NCBI RefSeq assembly: GCF_002742335.1
Contig: NZ_MDGR01000007.1
Location: 3,538,501-3,602,500 of the forward strand
Source of the DNA: Reichenbachiella sp. 5M10
GTDB lineage: Bacteria > Bacteroidota > Bacteroidia > Cytophagales > Cyclobacteriaceae
DNA length: 64,000 nt
Direction: 5' to 3'
The position numbers and the translations under genes were made by a program. Shown here piece after piece: positions 1-8,221 of this stretch; positions within the stretch are counted from its first letter, which is position 1, and every line of letters begins with the position of its first letter. The notes beneath the pieces were generated by a model. The model ran no database searches. It was not told the DNA's origin and worked only from the letters and a program-made list of their open reading frames with translations.

Positions 1-147
1 CATCTCATATACCTTTTCTGCAGGTATCATTACTTGAGGAATGAAATCTTCTAGACCCATTCTGGTGATTTCAGTTTCAAGATAAGACTTTACTTTCTTC
101 TCTTGTCCACTGACAGCACGAACTACGTACCATTTTAGTTCACTCAT
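1..147 (-). CDS. nusG: Transcription antitermination factor NusG, N-terminal part (cut by window edge)
   Basis: The first 49 codons of NusG read leftwards off the window; the protein begins MSELKWYVVRAVSGQEKKVK, the NGN domain start in which WYVV and the SGQEKKVK stretch are typical. NusG binds RNA polymerase and reduces pausing, and couples to Rho or the ribosome through its missing C-terminal KOW domain. The ATG at 145-147 lies 21 bases downstream of the secE stop, the conserved secE-nusG order that normally continues into rplK. It is probably transcribed from the promoter upstream of tRNA-Trp. Confidence 0.95.
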   Translation of the reverse strand, partial: MSELKWYVVRAVSGQEKKVKSYLETEITRMGLEDFIPQVMIPAEKVYEM

Positions 148-168
148 AATATCAGGACTTTAGGCTAA

Positions 169-360
169 TTAAAGGTTATGATAATACCAGTCCAATAGAT
201 TCTCAAAACTGATATCTATTAGACCAATGAACAACGCAAAGATCAGGGAAGCGACAAGGACTAAAACCGAACTACTCTGTAGTTCTGAATACTTGGACCA
301 TGTAACTTTGTGGGCCATTTCATCATAAGATTCCTTAAAAAAATTAATCAGTTTAGTCAT
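169..360 (-). CDS. secE: Preprotein translocase subunit SecE
   Basis: A 63-residue protein with one hydrophobic segment (about residues 30-50) after a short amphipathic N-terminal part (FFKESYDEMAHKVTWSKYSE), the single-helix SecE form common outside the gammaproteobacteria. It clamps SecY in the SecYEG channel of the inner membrane. I use the ATG at 358-360 because the longer frame from 390 would run into tRNA-Trp and adds residues unlike SecE. It lies between tRNA-Trp and nusG, as in most bacteria. Confidence 0.93.
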   Translation of the reverse strand: MTKLINFFKESYDEMAHKVTWSKYSELQSSSVLVLVASLIFALFIGLIDISFENLLDWYYHNL

Positions 361-387
361 AGTACAAACCTTTGCTATTAAACATTG

Positions 388-460
388 CACGGGTGGAGAG
401 ACTCGAACTCCCAGCCAATGGTTTTGGAGACCACTACTCTGCCAATTGAGCTACACCCGT
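388..460 (-). tRNA. tRNA-Trp (CCA)
   Basis: A 73-nt cloverleaf on the minus strand: acceptor ACGGGTG pairs with CACCCGT, discriminator G; the anticodon loop CTCCAAA sits between GTGGT and ACCAT; the T arm carries GTTCGAG. Anticodon CCA reads UGG. It lies 27 bases upstream of secE and 28 downstream of a consensus promoter, so tRNA-Trp, secE and nusG probably form one transcript. Confidence 0.96.
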
Positions 461-486
461 GTATTTGAACCCTCAAAAAAGGATTG

Positions 487-518
487 CAAAATTAGAACAT
501 TTATTTTATATAAACAAA
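487..518 (-). promoter_or_regulatory. Bacteroidota-type promoter for tRNA-Trp-secE-nusG
   Basis: Read on the minus strand this is TTTG (518-515), a 20-base spacer, then TAATTTTG (494-487), matching the known Bacteroidota housekeeping consensus TTTG-N19/20-TAnnTTTG. It ends 26 bases before the tRNA-Trp 5' end. The same -7 octamer occurs upstream of tRNA-Tyr. The -33 element overlaps the hairpin after tuf. Confidence 0.8.
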
Positions 519-547
519 TGCGCTTCATTGTAAAATGAAACGCATTT
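516..547 (-). terminator. Hairpin after tuf, probable terminator
   Basis: AAATGCG-c-TTCATT pairs with AATGAA-a-CGCATTT across a short loop, 27 bases past the tuf stop. On the minus strand it is followed by an A/T-rich run, not a pure T tract. It shares bases with the -33 box of the next promoter, so ending tuf transcription and starting the tRNA-Trp transcript occur at nearly the same place. Confidence 0.55.
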
Positions 548-574
548 GATACTCTTCTATAAAAAACTTAGAAC

Positions 575-1762
575 TTAGTCTAAGATTTCTGTTACTTGTC
601 CAGAACCAACTGTTCTACCGCCTTCTCTGATCGCAAATCTCAATCCTTTTTCCATTGCGATTTTGTTGATCAAAGTTACCTCGATAGTTACGTTATCACC
701 TGGCATTACCATTTCAACTCCTTCTGGAAGCATGATCTCACCAGTTACGTCTGTTGTTCTTACGTAGAACTGAGGACGGTATCTGTTGAAGAATGGAGTG
801 TGACGTCCACCTTCTTCTTTAGATAGTACGTAAACTTCAGCTTTGAATTTAGCGTGTGGGTTTACAGAACCAGGCTTACAGATAATCATACCTCTTTTGA
901 TTTGGTCTTTCTCAATACCTCTCAAAAGTAGACCAACGTTATCGCCAGCTTCACCTCTATCCAATATTTTTCTAAACATCTCAACACCAGTGATTGTAGA
1001 CTTCATGTCTTCTGCACCCATACCGATGATATCAACAGGATCTCCAGTGTTAGTTACACCTCTTTCGATTCTACCTGTCGCTACAGTACCTCTACCTGTA
1101 ATAGAGAACACATCCTCTACAGGCATCAAGAAATCCTTATCGATTGCTCTTTCTGGTAACGGAATGTAGTTATCTACTGCATCCATCAACTCATCGATTT
1201 TAGCAACCCACTCTGGCTCACCGTTCAATCCACCAAGAGCAGATCCAGCGATTACAGGAATATCATCACCTGGGAAGTCGTACTCAGAAAGCAATTCTCT
1301 CACTTCCATTTCAACTAGCTCAAGCAGTTCAGGATCGTCGACCAAATCGACTTTATTCATAAATACAACCAAAGCAGGAACACCTACCTGACGAGAAAGC
1401 AAGATGTGCTCTCTAGTTTGTGGCATTGGTCCGTCTGTAGCAGCTACTACGATGATCGCACCATCCATTTGAGCCGCACCAGTAATCATGTTTTTCACAT
1501 AATCCGCGTGACCAGGACAGTCAACGTGAGCGTAGTGACGCTTCTCAGTTTGGTATTCAATGTGAGAAGTATTGATTGTGATTCCTCTTTCTGCTTCTTC
1601 TGGAGCGTTATCGATAGAACCAAAATCCTTAATTTCTGCAAGACCTTTGTCTGACAATACTTTTGATATTGCAGCGGTCAAGGTTGTCTTTCCGTGATCC
1701 ACGTGACCAATAGTACCAATATTCACGTGAGGTTTCGAACGGTCAAAGGTTTCTTTAGCCAT
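575..1762 (-). CDS. tuf: Translation elongation factor Tu
   Basis: Full-length EF-Tu, 395 residues, which delivers aminoacyl-tRNA to the ribosome as a GTP complex. G1 is GHVDHGKT near residue 19, G3 is DCPGH near 80, G4 is NKVD near 135; domains 2 and 3 follow to the C-terminal GQVTEILD. The gene lies in the conserved tRNA-Tyr/Gly/Thr-tuf-tRNA-Trp-secE-nusG block. No second copy is in this window. Confidence 0.98.
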   Translation of the reverse strand: MAKETFDRSKPHVNIGTIGHVDHGKTTLTAAISKVLSDKGLAEIKDFGSIDNAPEEAERGITINTSHIEYQTEKRHYAHVDCPGHADYVKNMITGAAQMDGAIIVVAATDGPMPQTREHILLSRQVGVPALVVFMNKVDLVDDPELLELVEMEVRELLSEYDFPGDDIPVIAGSALGGLNGEPEWVAKIDELMDAVDNYIPLPERAIDKDFLMPVEDVFSITGRGTVATGRIERGVTNTGDPVDIIGMGAEDMKSTITGVEMFRKILDRGEAGDNVGLLLRGIEKDQIKRGMIICKPGSVNPHAKFKAEVYVLSKEEGGRHTPFFNRYRPQFYVRTTDVTGEIMLPEGVEMVMPGDNVTIEVTLINKIAMEKGLRFAIREGGRTVGSGQVTEILD

Positions 1763-1882
1763 GTCTGAAAATTCCTATTTAGTTAAAACTTTATTTAAAA
1801 TATAAAAATGCTAAACCTCCAGGGCATAGCAACTACTCTCGCCAATATATCCTCTCAAACAAGGATAACTCAGAAATGTAAG

Positions 1883-1954
1883 AGCCAATGACGGGATTTG
1901 AACCCGTGACCTCTTCCTTACCAAGGAAGCACTCTACCCCTGAGCTACATCGGC
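1883..1954 (-). tRNA. tRNA-Thr (GGT)
   Basis: 72-nt cloverleaf on the minus strand. Acceptor GCCGATG pairs with CATTGGC, discriminator T. Anticodon stem CTTCC/GGAAG encloses TTGGTAA, anticodon GGT; the T arm carries GTTCAAAT. It is the third tRNA of the array read towards tuf. Confidence 0.95.
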
Positions 1955-1964
1955 TAATAATAAG

Positions 1965-2037
1965 AGCGGGAGACGAGGCTCGAACCCGCGACCTACAGCT
2001 TGGAAGGCTGTCGCTCTACCAACTGAGCTACTCCCGC
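1965..2037 (-). tRNA. tRNA-Gly (TCC)
   Basis: 73-nt cloverleaf on the minus strand. Acceptor GCGGGAG pairs with CTCCCGC (through the normal seven pairs) with discriminator T. Anticodon stem ACAGC/GCTGT encloses CTTCCAA, anticodon TCC; T loop GTTCGAG. It sits 10 bases from tRNA-Thr and 41 from tRNA-Tyr. Confidence 0.95.
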
Positions 2038-2078
2038 TTATTACTAATCATACCATGCTTACATGGCACGGCCAATGG

Positions 2079-2161
2079 TGGGGGGAGCAGGATTCGAACC
2101 TGCGAAGACATAAGTCAACGGAGTTACAGTCCGTCCCAGTTGGCCGCTTTGGTATCCCCCC
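2079..2161 (-). tRNA. tRNA-Tyr (GTA)
   Basis: 83-nt class II tRNA on the minus strand with a long variable arm (around TGACTTATGTCT). Acceptor GGGGGGA pairs with TCCCCCC, discriminator A. Anticodon stem ACGGA/TCCGT encloses CTGTAAC, anticodon GTA. It is the first gene of the array and follows a strong promoter. Confidence 0.95.
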
Positions 2162-2233
2162 TTGTTCAATAAAATTCAAGAACCTTCCCTATCAAGTCCT
2201 GAGATAAACACCTCTCTCGTTTTTTAGGAAGTG

Positions 2234-2264
2234 CAAAATTATATGCTTTTGATTCTTATTCAAA
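2234..2264 (-). promoter_or_regulatory. Bacteroidota-type promoter for tRNA-Tyr/Gly/Thr-tuf
   Basis: On the minus strand: TTTG (2264-2261), 19 bases, TAATTTTG (2241-2234), an exact fit to TTTG-N19-TAnnTTTG. The tRNA-Tyr 5' end is 73 bases downstream, leaving about 65 bases of leader to be removed by processing. Confidence 0.8.
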
Positions 2265-2409
2265 TTTTTGCAAAACTATTTTCTAAGCTTTTTATATTTT
2301 TTCTTCTTTATGCTTTTAATGCCGTTTAAAGGCCGATTTTTGACTAGAAAAAATCTCCAGCCAAGCTCCCACAGCTCCCATAGAAAAGAAACAAACAACA
2401 AATCAAAGA

Positions 2410-4299
2410 ATGATATTTCTCAACCGATTATTTCCACTTTATATGTTTGCTATGTTGACTCTATTTTGTCAATGCACACATCAAAACATCGATAACCAGA
2501 TGACGACAACCCAAATGCCATCAGACCCACATTCTTATGCGATTCCTTCTGAATCTGTCATCTCTCATTTGGATTGGGACGCAAATGTAAGTTTCCAAAC
2601 CAAAACAATCGAAGCTAGCGCCACATATATTTTAAAAAATTCTTCTGAAGCTCAAAAAATCATCCTAGACACGAAAAATCTCACGATATTTTCGGTCACG
2701 GATAACGAGGGACATGTCCTCCCTTACGAACTAGGGGATGAGCAAGTCCATTTAGGCCAAGCACTGACAATCAAAATCACACCCTCGACTGCTTCGATCA
2801 AAATCCACTACAAAACCTCTCCTGATGCTGAAGCGCTCCAATGGCTCAGCCCCAAACAAACTGCAAACAAAACCTCTCCCTTCTTATTCACTCAGTCCCA
2901 AGCCATACTGGCTCGGACGTGGATTCCAATTCAAGATTCTCCAGGAATCCGCTTCACTTATTCTGCAAAAGTTCAAGTCCCTCAAGAGCTACTTGCCCTC
3001 ATGAGCGCAAGCAACCCCACCGAAAAAAACGATTCGGGGCTGTATCTATTCGAAATGCAACAAGCCATACCCGCCTACCTCATGGCACTTACCGTAGGGG
3101 ATGTGTCCTATGCCAGTCTTGGCAAGCGAAGTGGTGTATATGCAGAACCGAGCCTTCTCGCCAAATCAGCCTATGAATTTGAAAATCTGGAGCAAATGAT
3201 CCAAGCCGCTGAAACCCTCTATGGCCCGTACCGGTGGGAACGCTATGACGTCATCGTCCTTCCTCCTAGCTTTCCTTTCGGGGGAATGGAAAACCCACGG
3301 CTCACTTTCGCTACACCTACAATCATCGCAGGAGATCGCTCACTTATATCCCTAGTGGCACACGAGCTCGCTCACTCATGGTCTGGCAACTTAGTCACCA
3401 ATGCCACTTGGAATGACTTTTGGCTCAACGAAGGCTTCACTGTCTATTTTGAAAATCGTATCATGGAAGCTCTCTACGGTAGAGAGTATGCCGAAATGCT
3501 GGCTCTGCTCTCCTTACAAGATCTCCAGGAAGAAGTAAAAGAGATCAATGATATCCACCCTGCAGACACACATCTCAAACTCGACCTCACGGGCAGAAAC
3601 CCCGACGATGGAGTCACTGCCATCGCATATGACAAGGGGTACTACTTGCTCCGTATGTTGGAAGAAACAGTCGGTCGCGAAGTTTGGGACGATTTTGTCC
3701 GCAAGTACTTCGATGAACATGCGTTTCAGGGAATGACTACAGAGGAATTCATCCTCATACTTCAAAAAGACTTGCTCGATGCTCATCATATAGACATGTC
3801 TCCATCCCTCTACAAGGAATGGATTTATAAGTCAGGCTTACCCAGCAATTGCCCACAGCCTGTGTCCAACAAATTTATACGAGTGGAGCAAGCGATCGAC
3901 AACTGGGTAGACAACCAGAATCCACAAATCCTTCGAGAAGAATATGACGCAGAACAGTGGAGTACCCACGAGTGGCTCCATTTCATCCGCACACTACCTA
4001 CCCCCTATCCAGCAGCAAAAATGGCCGTACTGGATCAGGCATTTGGTCTAACTCAATCGGGCAACAGTGAAATATTCGCAGTATGGGGAGTCCTCGTCAT
4101 CGCCAACCAATACAAAACAGCCTACCCTGAGTTGCAAGAGTTTCTCATCCATACGGGACGAAGGAAATTTCTCATGCCGCTATACAAGGAGATGATAAAA
4201 ACAGCCGAAGGAAAGCGTAGAGCCCAAGAAATATATACCTTGGCACGTCCAAATTACCACTCGGTAGCCTATAATTCCTTGGATCCATTGCTGCAGTGA
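2410..4299 (+). CDS. Exported M1-family zinc aminopeptidase (leukotriene A4 hydrolase-like)
   Basis: 629 residues. An N-terminal hydrophobic stretch ending LFCQC (residues 17-22) looks like an export signal, perhaps a lipoprotein, though the lipobox is poor. The M1 catalytic parts are complete: GGMENP at 291-296 (exopeptidase motif), HELAH at 318-322 and the third zinc ligand E341 exactly 18 residues on (NEGFT). A YDKGYYLL stretch near 405 carries the probable transition-state tyrosine. The order of motifs and the C-terminal helical part resemble LTA4-hydrolase-type aminopeptidases, which trim N-terminal residues from peptides. It probably works in the periplasm or on the surface. A second M1 enzyme is at 13.2 kb. 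The start is the first ATG after an in-frame stop; the ATG at residue 12 is an alternative. Confidence 0.9.
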   Translation: MIFLNRLFPLYMFAMLTLFCQCTHQNIDNQMTTTQMPSDPHSYAIPSESVISHLDWDANVSFQTKTIEASATYILKNSSEAQKIILDTKNLTIFSVTDNEGHVLPYELGDEQVHLGQALTIKITPSTASIKIHYKTSPDAEALQWLSPKQTANKTSPFLFTQSQAILARTWIPIQDSPGIRFTYSAKVQVPQELLALMSASNPTEKNDSGLYLFEMQQAIPAYLMALTVGDVSYASLGKRSGVYAEPSLLAKSAYEFENLEQMIQAAETLYGPYRWERYDVIVLPPSFPFGGMENPRLTFATPTIIAGDRSLISLVAHELAHSWSGNLVTNATWNDFWLNEGFTVYFENRIMEALYGREYAEMLALLSLQDLQEEVKEINDIHPADTHLKLDLTGRNPDDGVTAIAYDKGYYLLRMLEETVGREVWDDFVRKYFDEHAFQGMTTEEFILILQKDLLDAHHIDMSPSLYKEWIYKSGLPSNCPQPVSNKFIRVEQAIDNWVDNQNPQILREEYDAEQWSTHEWLHFIRTLPTPYPAAKMAVLDQAFGLTQSGNSEIFAVWGVLVIANQYKTAYPELQEFLIHTGRRKFLMPLYKEMIKTAEGKRRAQEIYTLARPNYHSVAYNSLDPLLQ

Positions 4300-4348
4300 T
4301 CTTTTTCTTTCTGGTGACTCCCTGGAATCACCAGAAAGAAAAAGATCA
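4297..4348 (+). terminator. Perfect 21-bp hairpin over the M1 peptidase stop codon
   Basis: Bases 4297-4317 are the exact reverse complement of 4328-4348, with a 10-base loop. The stem begins on the TGA stop codon itself. It is rich in T on the left arm and A on the right and has no T tract behind it, so it may be a terminator or an mRNA 3'-end stabiliser. Confidence 0.7.
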
Positions 4349-4458
4349 ACTACCAAAACATAGCTTTTTGATAATCCTTAGGTAACTGGCAAACTATAAG
4401 ATTGCATTAAATTATCGGTTGATTAATTGTAAGCCCTAGCGCCCACCGTTCCCAACAC

Positions 4459-6351
4459 ATGAATCGATACTTTTACAAAGCTTCACTTTTTTTAGGTTTA
4501 CTTTTTGGCTTGTCTTGCCAATCGCAAACAGAGTCTGTCCAAATAGCCTTCTTGGCTGATGTCCATCTGCATGATGTCTACGCTACATTGGACAGCACAG
4601 ACTACCAAGGAGTCTGGAACCCAAAAAGCAAGCGTTTTGCCACGATACGAACGATGGGATCACAGCTTCATTCTACACGGATATTCAACGAAAACTACTT
4701 CGCATTCCTTGCAGCACTGGACGATATCGCCTCTCGGGGGATCCACTATGTCGTCATGCCTGGAGACTTCAGTGACGATGGACAACCGATGAACATCCGC
4801 GCACTACGCGATATACTCAACGAATACCGTACCCACCACGACATTACTTTCTTGCTTGCAACTGGCAATCATGACCCTGTACGTCCTTTCAATCTCCCCG
4901 CTGGCAAGAGAGATTTTTTGGGGACCAATGGACAAAACCAGGTTATCATGAGCAAATCAGGACTATATACTCCTACACGTAACGACGAACTTCCTGTTGT
5001 ACTGACTCCTAGTGTCCAAAAATCGGGGTATCATGATATCCTCTCCCTCCTCGGAGAATTTGGATTCTACCCCAACAAAGACCATCTATACTGGTCGTGT
5101 CCCTTTGCGAATTATGACTATGAATCCTATACCTATGACCTAGCTCAAGAGCAATCAGCCCTCGAGCAGCGCCAATACGCAATCGCATCTCCGGGTTTTG
5201 TAGTGCCTGATGTGAGCTACGTCTGTGAACCAGTCGAAGGCGTGTGGTTCCTTTCCATCGATGCGAATGTTTACATCCCGAAACCTGCAGCTCACGACCC
5301 AGAGCAGCCTCAAAGTTACGGCAGTGCGAGTACGGGCTACAATCACGTCTTGAGTCACAAACGACACTTAATCACTTGGGTCAAAAAGATCGTGGAAGAA
5401 GCTAAACGTCTAGACAAAACTCTGATTCCCTTTAGCCACTACCCCATGGTCGACTTCTATGACGAGGCGACAGGAGAAATCAGGCAATTGTTTGGGCAAG
5501 ACGGCATGCAACTCCATCGTATCCCCAGCGAAGAAGTCGCCCAGCTCTTTGCTAAAGCAGGGTTAACGGTCCATTTTGGGGGACACATGCACATCAACGA
5601 CACGGGCATTCGTTTGATCGAGGAAAACTCCTTGGTCAACGTCCAAATCCCTTCTATCGCAGCGTATATCCCTGGGTACAAAATCGCGACCCTCCTCCCT
5701 GAGGGACAGTTGGAAATCGAGACCATCACCCTAGATACGGTACCTCGCTTCGACGAACTCTTTGCCCTCTACCAAATGGAGTACGATTATATGAAAGAAC
5801 AAGGCAACTCACCGCTATGGGACCGTCAAATCCTAGAGGCCAAGAGCTATATCGAATACACCGAATGGCATCTCAAACAGCTCATTGCTTTCCGGTTTGT
5901 AAGAGACTGGCCAGAGGAGCTGAAAAACCAACTGCTCCAAAGTACAGGATTAGATCTACTCTATGCCAGCCAAGAGCATGTGGATTTTGACTCTGCGCTA
6001 AGCTCCCAGAGATACACAGCCACAGCCAGACAAAAGGTTGCTTCACTTTTGGCACAAGCTCAATCTAAGACAAGTGACTGGCAAGCCTGGACGGGATACG
6101 ATTTGATACTTGACTTCTACCGACTCAGGAGTGCGGACGAATTGGCCTTTGCTCTGATTGGAGAAGAACGGCTGGCACAATACGAGCTGTTGTATCAAGC
6201 CTTTGATCCTGACTCATCCTCAATGCTCCATTCCCAAATCTATGATCTGCTCAAAATCACACACCATTTCACTCACGGAGCTCCTGCAGATCATTTCAAA
6301 ATAAACCTCCGTACAGGGGCCTTGTCCCGCATCAACGATCGTACAAACTGA
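4459..6351 (+). CDS. Lipoprotein calcineurin-like metallophosphoesterase
   Basis: 630 residues with a lipoprotein signal (LFGLSC, Cys20), so it is probably anchored in the outer or inner membrane facing the periplasm. The metallophosphoesterase signature is in order: ADVHLHD (D34, H36) near residue 34, PGDFSDDG near 100, ATGNHDP near 135, FSHYP near 325 and GGHMHIND near 375. These supply the two-metal site that hydrolyses phosphomonoesters or diesters; the substrate cannot be told from sequence. The roughly 200 residues after the catalytic domain are helical and I do not recognise them. It converges on the SusD gene across a shared hairpin. Confidence 0.85.
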   Translation: MNRYFYKASLFLGLLFGLSCQSQTESVQIAFLADVHLHDVYATLDSTDYQGVWNPKSKRFATIRTMGSQLHSTRIFNENYFAFLAALDDIASRGIHYVVMPGDFSDDGQPMNIRALRDILNEYRTHHDITFLLATGNHDPVRPFNLPAGKRDFLGTNGQNQVIMSKSGLYTPTRNDELPVVLTPSVQKSGYHDILSLLGEFGFYPNKDHLYWSCPFANYDYESYTYDLAQEQSALEQRQYAIASPGFVVPDVSYVCEPVEGVWFLSIDANVYIPKPAAHDPEQPQSYGSASTGYNHVLSHKRHLITWVKKIVEEAKRLDKTLIPFSHYPMVDFYDEATGEIRQLFGQDGMQLHRIPSEEVAQLFAKAGLTVHFGGHMHINDTGIRLIEENSLVNVQIPSIAAYIPGYKIATLLPEGQLEIETITLDTVPRFDELFALYQMEYDYMKEQGNSPLWDRQILEAKSYIEYTEWHLKQLIAFRFVRDWPEELKNQLLQSTGLDLLYASQEHVDFDSALSSQRYTATARQKVASLLAQAQSKTSDWQAWTGYDLILDFYRLRSADELAFALIGEERLAQYELLYQAFDPDSSSMLHSQIYDLLKITHHFTHGAPADHFKINLRTGALSRINDRTN

Positions 6352-6392
6352 GGGCTCAGACAACCCATCCGTTCAAAATCTACTCGGTAACC

Positions 6393-6423
6393 AAAAAAAG
6401 TGCCACCCCTAGGGGTGGCACTT
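6393..6423 (-). terminator. Rho-independent terminator of the susCD unit
   Basis: Bases 6398-6423 are a perfect 26-bp palindrome (AAGTGCCACCCCT and its complement). On the minus strand it is followed by a run of seven T, the classic terminator layout, 43 bases after the susD stop. On the plus strand no T run follows, so it ends the minus-strand unit better than the phosphoesterase gene. Confidence 0.85.
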
Positions 6424-6465
6424 ATAACCAAATTAAACAGAATATATCTGATCACAGACCTGCAT

Positions 6466-8214
6466 CTAGTACCCTTCGTTTTGCACAAAATCCTTGTTGA
6501 CATCAAGCTCTAACTGAGGAATGGCAAAGACTCTACGGTAAGGCTCAGAAACTGGCTTGGCAGTATATGCCTCCTCAAAAGTCCCAAAACGAATCATCTG
6601 TGATCGTCGCTCACCCTCCCAATAAAGTTCGTAACTAATCTCACGGTACAGTGTCTCTTCGTCCAAGGCCGTCAACGGCTTCCCGTAGTAAGTATTGCCA
6701 TCGATATCAAGGCTCCATCGAGAAGTTCTCAATAGATTGATATCTGCAAGTGCACCGGTCACATCTCCTTTTCGGAATTTGGCCTCTGCTCGCATCGTGT
6801 ACACTCCCCCTAGTCTAAACAGCGGAATATTCACTCCACCCGTTCCTCTTTCGTTTTCGGCATCATACTCTTGTTTGAACACACGCACACCACGATTGAT
6901 TTGGTCTTGCGAAAAAGCTGCATCACCCTCTACATCAAAATCCAACTCTGGTGTAAAATCCATTAGTAAATCTGGGGTCTTCTCCGTATAAAGCGCCTGA
7001 ACCAGTACACGCGATGGATCTGCAGGATCCATCTGGAATGCCCCATCTGCAATCACTGGCGCATACTGCTGCCCAGACTGAAAGCCTCTGTTGAAATGAA
7101 AGGTGCCATCATAGGGTAAGCTAACATCCGTGCCATCGTTGCGGTAGACTTCTCCTCCGTTGAGCAGCGTATGTTTGTGGAACCTTGGATCGTCCCGATT
7201 GGCATCCCATGTCGCAAAGTAATCAGGCGTAGTACAGGAAGCATTCGATCCACGATTGTTGTCTGGATTGGCTTTTTGGTTTCGCCCCATCGACAAGTAC
7301 GTGAAATCATTCTGTCCTGTATTCCCTCCTGTGTTGCTCTGAATATACGCCAAGATATGCTCTTGGTTGTTGTTATTGCTCACATCAAAAATCTCAAAAT
7401 AGTCTGGTTCCAAAGAGAATACCCCAGACTGAATGAGTCTATCCGTATAATCAATCACTTGATCCATATACCCACTACTGACAAAATCAAAGGCAGCACT
7501 CTCGTTGTAGCGATCCTCATACACCGCCCGATTGAGATAAATCTTGGCAAGCAAAGCATAGGCTCCTTCCTTGGTCATACGACCAGAGTCCGTCCCTCGC
7601 GACCCATGCTCTGCCAATTCGGGTACAGCCTCCTCTAGCATAGCGATGCAGATATCGATCGCTTCGGTACTCGTCAAAATCTCAGGTACCGCGCTGTAGT
7701 CCAAATCCAATGGATCACGGTATGGCACCTGGCCATACAGGTCGACGATGTAGTAGGTATACAATACCCATAGTGCTTTGGCTTCTGCCAAATAAAGACT
7801 CGCATCCGGATCTTGACTATCCTTCAACACATCGATGGTACTCGCCGCTTGAGCGACTGCTTGGTTGAGTCGGCTCCATACCCCCTCAGGCACTACGCTG
7901 GATGCGCCCCATCCAAACTCATGGAGTTCCTTCCACTTGCCACCGTCTCTCCAGTCTTCACCCCTGACAGGAAGTAGTGCCTCATCCGTGCTAAACTCCT
8001 GCAAGGCCCATACCCCACCATAATCTGCGAATATTCCTTCTTGCTTGGCATAGGTAGCCGACAAAAGAGATGCTTCGATCCCCTCGACCGTTTCTATATC
8101 CTCTGGTATGATCTCATCAATCACGATCTCATCTAGGTCTGTACACCCCATGGATCCTATCAGTATCAGCAGTGCTACGAGAGCACTAGGCTTCAATATA
8201 TCTTTGTAGTTCAT
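6466..8214 (-). CDS. SusD/RagB-family nutrient-binding outer-membrane lipoprotein
   Basis: 582 residues. Lipoprotein signal with lipobox SMGC (Cys24) followed by DLDE. SusD hallmarks include the N-terminal helical repeat region (ALWVLYTYYIVDLYGQVPYRD near 150-170; KIYLNRAVYED near 220) and the C-terminal EISYELYWEGERRSQMIRFG stretch near 530-550. SusD caps the SusC barrel and hands the ligand to it. The gene starts 7 bases after the susC stop and the two are certainly co-transcribed. Ligand is unknown: SusD proteins are best known for glycans, but RagB-type relatives bind peptides. Confidence 0.93.
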   Translation of the reverse strand: MNYKDILKPSALVALLILIGSMGCTDLDEIVIDEIIPEDIETVEGIEASLLSATYAKQEGIFADYGGVWALQEFSTDEALLPVRGEDWRDGGKWKELHEFGWGASSVVPEGVWSRLNQAVAQAASTIDVLKDSQDPDASLYLAEAKALWVLYTYYIVDLYGQVPYRDPLDLDYSAVPEILTSTEAIDICIAMLEEAVPELAEHGSRGTDSGRMTKEGAYALLAKIYLNRAVYEDRYNESAAFDFVSSGYMDQVIDYTDRLIQSGVFSLEPDYFEIFDVSNNNNQEHILAYIQSNTGGNTGQNDFTYLSMGRNQKANPDNNRGSNASCTTPDYFATWDANRDDPRFHKHTLLNGGEVYRNDGTDVSLPYDGTFHFNRGFQSGQQYAPVIADGAFQMDPADPSRVLVQALYTEKTPDLLMDFTPELDFDVEGDAAFSQDQINRGVRVFKQEYDAENERGTGGVNIPLFRLGGVYTMRAEAKFRKGDVTGALADINLLRTSRWSLDIDGNTYYGKPLTALDEETLYREISYELYWEGERRSQMIRFGTFEEAYTAKPVSEPYRRVFAIPQLELDVNKDFVQNEGY

Positions 8215-8221
8215 CTTGTTT

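Noticed and set aside
1888-2172. A 94-codon plus-strand frame across the tRNA genes
   Set aside because: It reads through three tRNA genes on the opposite strand; its peptide (for example the TGFEPVTSSLP and GDEARTRDLQLGR stretches) is the well-known false translation of tRNAs.
7171-7638. A 155-codon plus-strand frame inside the susD gene
   Set aside because: Antisense shadow of a clearly coding gene, with no family features.
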